In this document: positions 35,477-44,122 of the stretch, in pieces
Layout of the letters: every line of letters begins with the position of its first letter
Numbering within the stretch: the stretch's first letter is position 1
Source of the DNA: Oscillospiraceae bacterium
Lineage (GTDB): Bacteria > Bacillota > Clostridia > Oscillospirales > Oscillospiraceae
NCBI GenBank assembly: GCA_015067565.1
Contig: SVMF01000014.1
Coordinates: 1-64,000 of the forward strand
DNA: 64,000 bases
Direction of reading: 5' to 3'
Position numbers and translations under genes: made by a program
Notes under the pieces: generated by a model
What the model was told of the DNA's origin: nothing
Seen by the model: the letters and a program-made list of their open reading frames with translations, nothing else
The model's database searches: none

Positions 35477-36277
35477 ATGCAGAACAAAAGATCCGTCACT
35501 CCCCTGCTGCCAATCTTCGGCTTTGGCTGCATCGTCGGCTGCGTTGCGAGATATTTTCAGCGCAAATATGAGCTGTTGGCCGACGGCTCACTGAAAGACG
35601 GTGCCTACCTGCACACCGTTTTGCTGATCCTCAGCCTTCTCTTTGTCGCAGGAAGCATCGCTTGTCTGTGGAAGCAGGCATCGAATGTATCGCACACCCA
35701 ATTCACGCATCATTTCGGCATTTTTTCCCTCTTGGCCGCAGGAGCTGCTCTTCTGCTGATCGGCAATACGCTTTTGCTCCTCAGCGGTCAGGAACCCACC
35801 AGCATCTATGTCGCTTCTGCCCCCGGCTTCTCTGCATTTTTAAACAAGCTCCTGCCGCCACTTGGCATCGCTGCCGCGCTGTGCGTATTCTGTTTTGTTT
35901 ACCGTTGTTTCTATCAGAAAAAGCCTTCGCCCCTGCTGTATATGTGCCTGAGTCTGTACCTGATCGTTCGCCTGATCGTCCGTTTTCAGGCATGGAATAC
36001 CGACCCGTCCGTGCATGACTACTGTTACGCCCTGCTTGCCAACATCGCAACCATGCTCGCAAGCTTCCATATAGCGGGCTTCAGCTTCGACAAGGGCAAA
36101 CGCCGTATGAGTCTGTTCTGGCTAATGTGCAGTGCCCTGTTCTGTTCAATCACCCTTGCCGACACGTTCTACGACGGCGATCTGGGTGAGCTCTTCGTCC
36201 ACCTTGCTCTGCTGCTGTGCAGCATTGGAAACTGCCTGCAGCTTGCCCTCGAATCCAAGGAGGATTCCGAGTTTTAG
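35477..36277 (+). CDS. Polytopic membrane protein of unknown function
   Basis: 266 residues with about seven hydrophobic segments (roughly 10-25, 45-65, 82-105, 128-150, 157-175, 190-210, 220-255). No enzymatic motif or known domain is recognised. GGAGGG precedes the ATG at 35477. It is a monocistronic gene with its own promoter and a strong terminator, divergent from the rimP operon. Confidence 0.75.
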   Translation: MQNKRSVTPLLPIFGFGCIVGCVARYFQRKYELLADGSLKDGAYLHTVLLILSLLFVAGSIACLWKQASNVSHTQFTHHFGIFSLLAAGAALLLIGNTLLLLSGQEPTSIYVASAPGFSAFLNKLLPPLGIAAALCVFCFVYRCFYQKKPSPLLYMCLSLYLIVRLIVRFQAWNTDPSVHDYCYALLANIATMLASFHIAGFSFDKGKRRMSLFWLMCSALFCSITLADTFYDGDLGELFVHLALLLCSIGNCLQLALESKEDSEF

Positions 36278-36283
36278 GCACTC

Positions 36284-36319
36284 TTCGGGATACGCGCCTG
36301 CGTATCCCGAACTTTTTTT
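36284..36319 (+). terminator. Strong intrinsic terminator
   Basis: TTCGGGATACGC (36284-36295), loop GCCT, and GCGTATCCCGAA (36300-36311), then C and seven T residues. Confidence 0.93.
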
Positions 36320-36338
36320 GAAAAATCGAAAAAAGTGC

Positions 36339-36367
36339 TTGACAAATTCAGATTCATCATATATAAT
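36339..36367 (+). promoter_or_regulatory. Promoter of the tRNA pair
   Basis: Perfect consensus TTGACA (36339-36344), 17-bp spacer, TATAAT (36362-36367), 29 bp before the first tRNA base, as expected for stable RNA. Confidence 0.92.
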
Positions 36368-36396
36368 CAGCTTGCTGTTTTTGAGCAGCGCAAAAT

Positions 36397-36472
36397 GGCG
36401 GCATAGCTCAGTTGGTAGAGCATTCGGTTCATACCCGGAGTGTCATCTGTTCGAGTCAGATTGCCGCTACCA
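36397..36472 (+). tRNA. tRNA-Met (anticodon CAT)
   Basis: 76 nt including encoded CCA. Acceptor GGCGGCA pairs with TGCCGCT, the D-arm is AGCTCAGTTGGTAGAGC, the anticodon loop is TTCATAC, and the T-arm is ATCTG TTCGAGT CAGAT. The closed acceptor end suggests an elongator Met tRNA rather than the initiator. Confidence 0.93.
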
Positions 36473-36547
36473 GGCCCGTTGGTCAAGTGGTTAAGACACC
36501 GCCCTTTCACGGCGGTAACATGGGTTCGAGTCCCGTACGGGTCACCA
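36473..36547 (+). tRNA. tRNA-Glu (anticodon TTC)
   Basis: 75 nt including CCA; acceptor GGCCCGT pairs with ACGGGTC, anticodon loop CTTTCAC. It begins on the base after the CCA of tRNA-Met, so the two are processed from one transcript with no spacer. The accessory island starts just downstream. Confidence 0.95.
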
Positions 36548-36602
36548 AACAGAAATAATCCGAACTTTGTTCCTATGGGAGCAGCGTTCGGATTTTCTGT
36601 TT
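36547..36602 (+). terminator. tRNA operon terminator
   Basis: AAACAGAA plus AATCCGAAC (36547-36565) pairs with GTTCGGATT plus TTCTGTTT (36586-36602) around a loop of about 20 bases. T-rich sequence occurs within and after the 3' arm. Confidence 0.7.
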
Positions 36603-37046
36603 CTATGACGGATTTAACCAAGCTCATGACCGGCGGTCAGTAGACGGTAGCTGTGGTGCAACTTCTTTGCTTATACTCCGGCCCTTTGTCCGTCATTGGG
36701 CTATATGGGATTTGGATCTTCCAATAAACGAAGCCTTCCTCCTGCAAAACGAGACCCTACTTATGAGCAAAGACCTTAGTTGTGAGTAAAGATTTCTGAT
36801 AGACTTTTTTACATTGTGTTTGTTGATTTTGTGCCATTTTCATTATAGAGCAAATGTGTTCTAAGATTCTGTTAGGCTGAGTAGCCGCAGGGTTGAAGAC
36901 TACATTTGCTCTTTTTGTTTATTATCTCTTGTCTTGCCATTAGGAGATGTACCAAAGCACGATACCTGTTTTTTATCCACACATTCGACAGAAAGCATGT
37001 CTCCTTGTATAATCAAATCAGAAACCAAAACAAGGAGGAATGGTCA
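36603..37046 (+). other. Non-coding leader of the mobile-element remnant, with a long-loop hairpin
   Basis: No gene is seen in 36603-36846. AGAGCAAATG (36847-36856) pairs with CATTTGCTCT (36903-36912), closing a loop of about 46 nt, followed by five T residues. It lies shortly before tnpV and reads like a structured leader or terminator of the transposon. Confidence 0.5.
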
Positions 37047-37439
37047 ATGAAAGAAATCATCTACGATCCCAAAACCCGCCTGCACTACAAGCTCATAGGC
37101 GACTACTACATCCCCCTCGTCAAAGCTCCCGATCCACCCAATATCGGCATCTGGGGCCACCGCCGCCACGACTACCTGAAAAACAACCGCCGAGTCATCT
37201 TCTCCATCATGCAAATGAACGAAACCCTCACCCCTCACTTAGAAGAAGTAGACCGTCAAGCCACTGAACTCTATGACCGCTTAATCAAACAATTCGCCAC
37301 CGCCGAAGGTATCACCGAAGACCTAAAAGCCACCAACCAAATGGAATGGGTTGCCCGCATGAACAATATCCACTCCCGTGTTACAGAAATTGTACTTCGA
37401 GAACGCATATATGAACAAGAGGCTTGTGCCTACAAATGA
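37047..37439 (+). CDS. TnpV-family transposon-encoded protein
   Basis: 130 residues. The middle segment PNIGIWGHRRHDYLKNNRR and the C-terminal NQMEWVARMNNIHSRVTEIVL match TnpV proteins found in Tn4451-type and other clostridial mobilisable transposons. The biochemical role of TnpV is unknown. ATG 37047 lies after CAAGGAGG. It marks the first recognisable gene of the island after the tRNAs. Confidence 0.85.
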   Translation: MKEIIYDPKTRLHYKLIGDYYIPLVKAPDPPNIGIWGHRRHDYLKNNRRVIFSIMQMNETLTPHLEEVDRQATELYDRLIKQFATAEGITEDLKATNQMEWVARMNNIHSRVTEIVLRERIYEQEACAYK

Positions 37440-37537
37440 ATAGGTTCGTGAAGTTCTCTAAGCACAACTATAAGCTGTAATATATCAAAGCTCTTTTTCT
37501 GTAACTCATACCACACTACAGAAAGGGGGCTTATACT

Positions 37538-37837
37538 TTATAGTTTGTGAGACAGCAGAAGATTTAACGCATCTTCTTTGGCACGAGAGTCTGCTTCTCG
37601 TGCGGCAGATACCAAAGAAATTTCATAGGCCGAAAGTCCTTCTGGAGTTACAGCTTCGCGTCCCACTAAATAGTCAATGGACACACCAAAACAATCACCC
37701 AAACGAATCAACATATCTACAGAAGGCATCCGATCTTCTGTTTCGTACCTTGAATACACTACGGTAGAACATCCTAAATATTCAGCGACCATTTTTTGTG
37801 TCATTCCCCGCCGTGTTCGTATTTCTTTCAAATTCAT
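37538..37837 (-). CDS. Xre-family helix-turn-helix regulator
   Basis: 99 residues. HTH_3 domain at about 4-58 (IRTRRGMTQKMVAEYLGCST and VYSRYETEDRMPSVDMLIRL), followed by a short helical tail. Such regulators typically control excision genes of integrative elements. Divergent from a consensus promoter and an operator-like palindrome at 37884-37936 that lies directly upstream of it. Confidence 0.88.
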   Translation of the reverse strand: MNLKEIRTRRGMTQKMVAEYLGCSTVVYSRYETEDRMPSVDMLIRLGDCFGVSIDYLVGREAVTPEGLSAYEISLVSAAREADSRAKEDALNLLLSHKL

Positions 37838-37883
37838 TTTCTCACCCTAATGATAATAGTATTACCTTTTAGGGCAAAAAGAT

Positions 37884-37936
37884 ATTACCATTGTGGTAAT
37901 AAATATATTGACAAGATACCGTATTGGAAATATACT
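37884..37936 (+). promoter_or_regulatory. Operator-like palindrome and divergent promoter next to the Xre gene
   Basis: ATTACCA (37884-37890), TTG, TGGTAAT (37894-37900) is a perfect 7-bp inverted repeat. Immediately right is TTGACA (37908-37913), 17 bp, TATACT (37931-37936) reading toward the integrase fragment. Half-site-like ATTACC also appears near 37861. This is a probable Xre operator. Confidence 0.75.
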
Positions 37937-38325
37937 AAATACCATACTGGAAATCATAGAATATTGAAAGAAAAAAGGAAACACAAGCCGCCCATAGAAG
38001 GGCTGACGCTTGTGAAAAGCTTATGTCTATATGAATCGCGAAAAAGTACCGTTACAGTAAATTTGAGAGGCTTAGTTTCGTAAAGTATGCCCCTTGAAGA
38101 AAGGTGTTCTAAGTCTATTTATAATATATTATAAGGGATTTTAGGTAGATATGTCAAGCATAAAATGGAGGGATTCACCCTTTAGCGTCAAAAAGTTTCG
38201 AATCCTGCAATTTTCTTAAAACAGCTGTTTGTAAAAAAGTAATGAAACAAATGGTTCGGCCAGTATATCCAAAGCAATTGCCGTCAAAATCCCCGTCATC
38301 TATAACGTGTGGAGGAATGTTGAAA
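37937..38325 (+). other. Non-coding stretch between the phage-type promoter and the integrase fragment
   Basis: No convincing gene. A hairpin at about 37982-38014 (CACAAGC with GCTTGTG, inner CCC/GGG) and an AT-rich block near 38117-38135 are the only visible structures. In related elements an excisionase gene would be expected here; it appears lost. Confidence 0.5.
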
Positions 38326-38484
38326 GTGTCAAAACGAGGAGAAAATATTTACAAAAGAAAAGATGGCCGTTGGGAAGCACGCTATCCAAAAGGCAAGGAT
38401 GAGAAAGGGAGGACGAAGTATGGTTATATTTATGCCAAAACATATGCCGAAGCAAAAGAAAACCTGATTTTAGCCAAAACAAGC
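38326..38484 (+). pseudogene. Tyrosine integrase, N-terminal fragment
   Basis: About 52 residues (SKRGENIYKRKDGRWEARY, then YGYIYAKTYAEAKENL) match the arm-type DNA-binding N-terminus of Tn916/Tn1549-like integrases. The likely start is GTG 38326, ten bases after GGAGG. The frame is cut near 38484 by the truncated transposase on the other strand; the core-binding and catalytic domains are absent. Confidence 0.82.
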
Positions 38485-39483
38485 AATCATTTCTTGGAGC
38501 CTTGTTGCTTCGTTATAAGCATCAAAGGAATGGTATTCCAACCTTGACCATCCGTCTACGACACTAATATCCAGTTTCATACCGAATTCTACCGGTTTAC
38601 CGGCTTTTCCTCTCACGATGGGTCGGACAAAAGGCTGGCTGACACTTACGATTCGGTCGGGGACAGTATGCGTATGGTTGTCATACATGTACTTTTGCTG
38701 CTCGTAAATGTTCCGAATGGTTTCCAATCTTTGTGCTTGACGAAGTGTTAGGATCTTTCCACCTTGAAGCATCTTGTCAATATGTGAGAGATCTCTTCTC
38801 AAATATCCGAGCTGCACTCTAATTGCCTTGCGAGTCATTTTGGCGGTATGCTTACGGCTGCGTGCGTATTTCAGATAGGCCTTTCTTGCTGCTTTGCGAT
38901 AAGTGCGGGGCTTTTTCCCGTCTGCCGGATCATGGAGCAAATCTACAGGTTTCTCTGCGTTTTCCCTGGCCTCGTTCAAAAGGGATACATCCTGAGGATA
39001 ACGGATATGAGAGGGAGCGCAAGTAGCATCTACGATCATCGTGCCACTGTTGCCGTCGTTGTCGTCATCGTCTTTGTCGTCCCGGGCTTCTTGGATGATC
39101 ATTTCATTGATTTCGGCCAAGATTTCCGGTGTAATCCGCTTGCGAAAATGCACCATCAAGGATGCGTCGAAAGGCGGCTTGCTGTCGTCAAAACAGGGAT
39201 AGCCGCAGAAGTACTGAAGGTAGGGGTTTTCCTGAATCTGCAAAGTAAGCTCTTCGTCAGGATAGCCATACTCCTGCTGGATAATCAGGGCGCCTAATGC
39301 AAGGCGAAGAGGCTTCGCCACATTCCCGGTTTTAGAGGGGAACAGGGCGGCATAGCGCACCTCAATCTTGTTCCAAGGAATGATCTGAGCCTTCTTTACC
39401 CAGCGGTTATCTTCTCGCAGCTTCATGCCAAGAAGCTGCTGAAAATCTGTCAAACTGATCTGTCCATCACTATAGCGATACAT
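38470..39483 (-). pseudogene. IS5-type (DUF772) transposase, C-terminally truncated
   Basis: 337 residues remain. N-terminal IS5/DUF772 region (LFPSKTGNVAKPLRLALGAL, then YLQYFCGYPCFDD and FRKRITPEILAEINEMI), first catalytic Asp region TMIVDATCAPSHIRYPQD, and KLDISVVDGWSRLEYHSFDA. The protein ends after RLQEMI with a few non-homologous residues where it meets the integrase fragment, so the last catalytic portion is lost. The two truncations share one junction near 38484. Confidence 0.85.
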
Positions 39484-39566
39484 GACATTCCCTCCAAGTG
39501 CAAGCTTTTTGCCCGAGTTTTGCTGTTTTCCTTACACTTATTATACCATAAAAATGTCGAATAGTC

Positions 39567-40127
39567 ATGTATTTCCAATGGTTTTGGAGTTATTCAGTAG
39601 ACATTATGGTAGAAGCGTTTTACCATATGAAGGATATTCCGGATACAGCGTATGATAGCTACACCGCCACTTTGGAGGAGCTTCGAAATCGAAAGTACAA
39701 GGGACGGGTAAACAGAGAAAACCGCAATCACGATTATTCGAAGTTTGCAACAACCAAAGAAGAGTGCACGACCGTTATCAAGCAAAACATTGATAAGGCG
39801 TGGCTTCTGTCGGAAACTGAACGTGTTGTAAATGGAATCGCTCAGATCCTTCCGGATTCCAGTACTATTCTGAAAGCACAGCTAAAAAAGATGGAAGCTT
39901 ATCGAAAGGAAATCATCGACATTTTTGTGAATTCAGTCTATCTTTACGATGACCACCTTGTATTTACCTATAATTTCAAAGATGGCACCCAAACACTCAC
40001 CCTGCAAGAGATCGAAAGTGCCTTGTGTTCGGATCTGACTTCATCTGCTTCACCAAAAGAGAAAAACCTGCAATCCGAAAGGATCGCAGGTTTTTTCTTG
40101 TATTTGCAACGCTTTTCGCCATTTTGA
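39567..40127 (+). pseudogene. C-terminal fragment of a large serine recombinase
   Basis: The segment IIDIFVNSVYLYDDHLVFTY, followed by NFKDGTQTLTLQEIE, is the typical C-terminal end of large serine recombinases of clostridial mobile elements. About 100 residues before it are not recognised and may be another fragment. No catalytic resolvase domain is present. A terminator hairpin (CCTGC with GCAGG then TTTTTT) follows near 40068-40097. Confidence 0.65.
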
Positions 40128-40268
40128 TATTTTGATTTTTGCAACTGCAATTCGCGCCAATCAATCGTCATTACAATTTTTCAGAGCAAAAATTGTAATA
40201 AAAATTGTAACGAAAACGGCACTTTATATGCATCAACGGAGGCTCGATAGAATTATTTATGGACGAGT
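40128..40268. other. Intergenic stretch with a 12-bp AT-rich hairpin
   Basis: ATTACAATTTTT (40170-40181) pairs with AAAAATTGTAAT (40188-40199), and part of the arm is repeated again just after. Nothing else is recognised. Confidence 0.6.
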
Positions 40269-40442
40269 TCAAACAACCGGGGTTTCACCATGGTAGATGA
40301 TAAAGGCTCTGCTTCGGTGTTCCCGGTAGGCGTAGGCTCTTGCCAGCATTACCGTAGAATTGGCAACATAGTGCTTCTGAGACTCGGCAACCTCCAATTT
40401 TAGCCGCCAGTTGCCGGGATCAATATCGACTAAGTGAATCAT
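40269..40442 (-). pseudogene. GNAT acetyltransferase, N-terminal fragment
   Basis: 57 codons from ATG 40442: MIHLVDIDPGNWRLKLEVAE, then a segment ending FIIYHGETPVV and a stop. This matches the first quarter of spermidine/BltD-like GNAT enzymes up to the strand that normally continues as TPVG. The acetyl-CoA-binding region is missing. It lies 5 bp after the next GNAT gene and is the broken downstream end of the array. Confidence 0.75.
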
Positions 40443-40447
40443 TGTAG

Positions 40448-41281
40448 TTACCTCTTAATTTTGGGCACCGTCCAATATGCCGTCATGGTGTTTTGCCCCT
40501 GTGCTTTTGCAAAGCCCATGGACTCATACAAAGAAATTGCCGGGTCATTGTCTATATCAACCAGTAGCATCATGCCCTTGGGTTGATTTATCTCCAAAGC
40601 TTTTGCCAAGAGCTTTCTGCCATACCCCATCCGGCGGTATTCCTCCAGAACAAGAAGGTCATAGACCTCATTTTCTTCAAAATTACGGGTCATATCTATG
40701 TAGCCGATAACCTTATCATCCCGGATCACAAGGAGCGTGCGGAAGCGGTCTTGGGCCTGGACTACCTTCTCTCCGGTCCAGTACATGTCCGTGCTGTGGA
40801 TGGCACAATACTGCCCGATATATTTTTCAGACAGCATTTCCACACCGGTGGTGTCCGGACCAAGTACAGGTGTGACAAGTACCATCTTCTGCTGTTCCGG
40901 TTCAAACTCTGCATTACGCAGCTCCAACTGCTCTTTTAGGACATGGTTAGAGGGATTGAATACGAAGTCCACGCTGCAGCCGGGATAGTATTGTTCCAGG
41001 TAGCGGAATGCATCCCCATAGGCTGCCTTTTCACGAGACAGGCCCACCAGCATTTCGATGTACTGTTCGTCCCGAAGAACAAGAAAGGCAAACAGACCGA
41101 TCAGCTGATCCTCACGGTAGCATCCAAGAACACAATGACTGTCCGGGTTTTCTATGGCCTTAACCAGATTACAATGCACCTGTTCTTCATTGCACAGCAT
41201 GGGATCTGCAAAGTTGGTGTCTCTTTGAAAGCCGGATACAAAATCCCGGCACTCATCATAGGATTTGATTATTTGGATCAT
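40448..41281 (-). CDS. GNAT-family N-acetyltransferase (two-domain)
   Basis: 277 residues, long enough for two GNAT-like lobes; the C-terminal one carries the acetyl-CoA loop LEEYRRMGYGRKLL (about 217-230). The N-terminal lobe is degenerate. The substrate is unknown. AGGGG precedes ATG 41281. A frameshifted relative of its N-terminus is present at 47.5 kb, at the other end of the array. Confidence 0.85.
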   Translation of the reverse strand: MIQIIKSYDECRDFVSGFQRDTNFADPMLCNEEQVHCNLVKAIENPDSHCVLGCYREDQLIGLFAFLVLRDEQYIEMLVGLSREKAAYGDAFRYLEQYYPGCSVDFVFNPSNHVLKEQLELRNAEFEPEQQKMVLVTPVLGPDTTGVEMLSEKYIGQYCAIHSTDMYWTGEKVVQAQDRFRTLLVIRDDKVIGYIDMTRNFEENEVYDLLVLEEYRRMGYGRKLLAKALEINQPKGMMLLVDIDNDPAISLYESMGFAKAQGQNTMTAYWTVPKIKR

Positions 41282-41296
41282 AATTTCCCCTCCGAT

Positions 41297-41758
41297 TCAA
41301 AGTGTAAGCCTGTAGGACATACCTTTTCCTGTTTTCTTGTCCGGGCGGAAGCCCACACTTTCGAAGCAGCGTTTGGAGGCTTCGTTCCAATCGTAGATCT
41401 CTTCAACGAACAGGCGGTCATAGCCAAGGTCTCTCCCTCGCTGAACAAGGGCTAAAATGATCTTTCTTCCTATCCCTTTGCGTCTGTATTTGGGGTCAGC
41501 TATGACAATAGGCATATCTTCTTGCCAGAAAGTAACGTCACCAATTGGTTTCCATTTGCCGTCCTCGTTGACTTCAATATAATACAACTCACCCTTTCTA
41601 TTAAGAAAGTTATACATATTCGTCAATTTTTCATAGGAATAGGATTCTGTCTTGCCATCAACAAGGCGGACTGTTTCGTGATCCTGATACCACTCAAACG
41701 CAAAATCATAATTGCCATCAAAACGGCGAAGGCGGAGGGTTTCATCTATCAGTATCAT
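41297..41758 (-). CDS. GNAT-family N-acetyltransferase, aminoglycoside 6'-type-like
   Basis: 153 residues. Acetyl-CoA motif DPKYRRKGIGRKIILALVQR (about 88-107) and the C-terminal CFESVGF element are clear. The overall layout (RLRRFDGNYDFAFEWYQDHE and IGDVTFWQED) is that of AAC(6')-like and related proteins; whether it confers resistance cannot be told. Start overlaps the methyltransferase stop by 4 bp. Confidence 0.87.
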   Translation of the reverse strand: MILIDETLRLRRFDGNYDFAFEWYQDHETVRLVDGKTESYSYEKLTNMYNFLNRKGELYYIEVNEDGKWKPIGDVTFWQEDMPIVIADPKYRRKGIGRKIILALVQRGRDLGYDRLFVEEIYDWNEASKRCFESVGFRPDKKTGKGMSYRLTL

Positions 41759-42555
41759 TTCTTTTCTCCCACAAACAACAGATGATTCGTCATGCCAAGC
41801 AGTTCCGCTTTTTCGCAGATGTAGAAGTGATAGCGAAGATACTGCGCATAGTCCTCGTCGCTCATTTCGTTGATTCTCGCCGCCAGAAGCTCACTTGCAC
41901 CGTCGGATGCAACTTCGTGAATTACCTTTACACCACCATCGGCGAGAAGCTTCCTTGCGGCATCAACCGTGTGGAACACGAACGGGAAGTCGTTAAGCTT
42001 GAATGTTTTCTTATCGTAATCACCGTTACTAAAATAGTTTATATCGTATCCAAATTCCGTGAGGAAAACAAAGTCGTTGGATATAAAAGCGAAGAAGATC
42101 TTGCCACCATCCTTGCAGACACGCTTTGCTTCGCAGATACATTTCTGCTTGTCTGCATCATTTTGGAGATGATACAGCGGACCGAACAGAAGCACAATGT
42201 CAAATGACTTATCTGCATAGCGAGAGAGCGCAAGGGCGTTGCCTTGAACGAGTTCGATTTTATCTTCGGGCATAATTTTCTTTTTGAAAGCGGCAATGTT
42301 GGCATCGGCAAGTTCAAGAGCTGACACTTCATAACCCTTACGGGCGAAGTAAAGGCTATATTCACCTGCACCTGCACCGATATCGAGTATCTTGTCGCCT
42401 TTTTTCAAGTATTTTTCTATGTAGTGAACGGTAGTCAGAAATTCAACTCTTGCAGCTTTTGAATGATTGAGCCTTGCGTCCTCGTTGAATATATCATAGG
42501 TTCTGTTTACACGTTCACTTTCGTTTTCTATTTTTGCAAGTTGTTCAAAGTCCAT
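41755..42555 (-). CDS. Class I SAM-dependent methyltransferase
   Basis: 266 residues. Motif I is LDIGAGAGEYSLYFARKGYE (about 58-77), the acidic strand-2 end is ALE, and LLFGPLYHLQ is the post-motif typical of small-molecule methyltransferases. The substrate is unknown. It is translationally coupled to the downstream GNAT and follows a kinase-like gene by 2 bp. Confidence 0.88.
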   Translation of the reverse strand: MDFEQLAKIENESERVNRTYDIFNEDARLNHSKAARVEFLTTVHYIEKYLKKGDKILDIGAGAGEYSLYFARKGYEVSALELADANIAAFKKKIMPEDKIELVQGNALALSRYADKSFDIVLLFGPLYHLQNDADKQKCICEAKRVCKDGGKIFFAFISNDFVFLTEFGYDINYFSNGDYDKKTFKLNDFPFVFHTVDAARKLLADGGVKVIHEVASDGASELLAARINEMSDEDYAQYLRYHFYICEKAELLGMTNHLLFVGEKK

Positions 42556-42557
42556 AA

Positions 42558-43094
42558 TTACTCCTTCTGTAAATTCAACTTTTTAGCAATTAGATTCACA
42601 TTATCGCTTATTGGCAATGTTCCATCTACTCTAAATATGGGGCAACATATAGTTGATAGCCAATCGTTAACTAAATTTTCATCCCTTGAAGCACAAAAAC
42701 TATGGAAGGACTTGATTTGCTCGTAATAATCACCGCCTCTACAACTTTTCTCACCGAAAAGCACGTACGACCTATCATACACTCGCTTTAATCGTATCTC
42801 TTTTGGGACTTCAATGGAGATTACACACTTCAAATGAGAGACAAACTCATTGCCAAAGCTACCTGTTGCCGATGCCAAAACAAAGTCATTCTCACCGTTT
42901 ACAATGTTTGTAAGCATTGACACAACCGCCTCATAAGGACGGGATTTTTCATACGGATAATCCGGATTGTCTTGACGAGAAAAGTATATATTTTCAATAT
43001 CAATGAAGCGGAGATTTAATCTTTCAGCAAGTAATTTTGCCAGTGTGCTTTTACCTGCGCCATTCAAACCGCAAACTAATATAACACAACCCAT
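42558..43094 (-). CDS. P-loop nucleotide kinase-like protein
   Basis: 178 residues. Walker A GLNGAGKSTLAKLLAERL starts near residue 9; the fold resembles adenylate/shikimate-type kinases. Substrate not predictable. ATG 43094 is eight bases after AAGGAG; an in-frame GTG three codons earlier overlaps the ribosome binding site. It lies between the NUDIX and methyltransferase genes. Confidence 0.8.
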   Translation of the reverse strand: MGCVILVCGLNGAGKSTLAKLLAERLNLRFIDIENIYFSRQDNPDYPYEKSRPYEAVVSMLTNIVNGENDFVLASATGSFGNEFVSHLKCVISIEVPKEIRLKRVYDRSYVLFGEKSCRGGDYYEQIKSFHSFCASRDENLVNDWLSTICCPIFRVDGTLPISDNVNLIAKKLNLQKE

Positions 43095-43099
43095 ACGTT

Positions 43100-43585
43100 T
43101 CACTCCTTATAAACAAAGAAAACGATCTCGTCGGGGATATTCACGATGTATTCCTTTGCCTGCGGTGGATAGATATTCTTGTTCGGCACATCTTCAAGCG
43201 GTATCCAACACATATCAAGCTCGATACGCTCGTTGCCAAGTTCGTCAAGTGCCTTGAAATTCCTGTCAAGGGGTATCTGCGATTCGTCCTTTAAGGAAAC
43301 TAGATAATATAGGTTGATCTGCTGACAAGGGCGATTACCCCAAGAGAAGAAATTTTCGTTTACCATAAGCAATCTATCAATTTTTATATCTGCTCCGATT
43401 TCTTCCTTGAACTCTCGCACAAGGGTTTCATCGGTCGTTTCACCAAAAGCAACATGACCGCCGACAAAAGCGTATCCGTCGTCGCCCTCTGCGTTTTGCA
43501 TAAGCACCTTTCCGTTATGTATCAGCACACCGCCCACACGGTACGAAAAGATATAATCGTCTGTTTTAAAAAGTATGTCCGACAT
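43100..43585 (-). CDS. NUDIX hydrolase
   Basis: 161 residues. The NUDIX box GGHVAFGETTDETLVREFKEEIG (about 42-64; only its Gly, Glu and REFKEEIG core need be noted) is complete. The enzyme cleaves a nucleoside diphosphate linked to another moiety; the substrate is unknown. Tightly spaced within the array. Confidence 0.9.
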   Translation of the reverse strand: MSDILFKTDDYIFSYRVGGVLIHNGKVLMQNAEGDDGYAFVGGHVAFGETTDETLVREFKEEIGADIKIDRLLMVNENFFSWGNRPCQQINLYYLVSLKDESQIPLDRNFKALDELGNERIELDMCWIPLEDVPNKNIYPPQAKEYIVNIPDEIVFFVYKE

Positions 43586-43600
43586 CTCGTTTATCCTCCA

Positions 43601-44122
43601 TTATAGCATCAGCTCAAACACACCGCCGTCAAACACAATATCGTTGCCGTTGGCATCTTTGTAGAAGGACACCTTTTCCGTTTCAATCAGCTCAAATCCC
43701 AAAGATTTGAGAAGCGAAACAGAAGGTGTATTATTGATTGCCGTACCTGCGGTCAGCCGTTTGATGCCAAGCGCACGCATATAGTCAATGAGTGCCAAGT
43801 GACTTTCCTTTGCGTAGCCTTTGCCGTGATAAGCGGAGTGGAAACAGTAGCCGATCTCGTGTCCGTTTTCTCTAATGTTAAAGGCACTATATCCGATCAC
43901 GGTATCTCCGAGGCAGATAGCAAAAAACATATGCTCTGTGCTGCTGTTTGCACCCGCCCATTTCGCTATTCTTGCCCGAACATCCTCGTCATCGGTGATG
44001 TGAGGTTTGTCGTACTGCGAAAGGGCGGAAGTGTTAAAGTCCACCCAAATTTCTTTTATGCTTTTCCAATCGTCCGCTACAATGTGACGGATGGTTAGTC
44101 TTTCGGTTTCAATAATGCTCAT
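43601..44122 (-). CDS. GNAT-family N-acetyltransferase, RimJ/RimL type
   Basis: 173 residues. The N-terminus IIETERLTIRHIVADDWKSI is typical of RimJ/RimL-like GNATs; the acetyl-CoA segment is FHSAYHGKGYAKESHLALID, and NTPSVSLLKSLGFELIETEK follows. ATG 44122 overlaps the previous stop (ATGA) and is preferred to an upstream in-frame start. Confidence 0.9.
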   Translation of the reverse strand: MSIIETERLTIRHIVADDWKSIKEIWVDFNTSALSQYDKPHITDDEDVRARIAKWAGANSSTEHMFFAICLGDTVIGYSAFNIRENGHEIGYCFHSAYHGKGYAKESHLALIDYMRALGIKRLTAGTAINNTPSVSLLKSLGFELIETEKVSFYKDANGNDIVFDGGVFELML

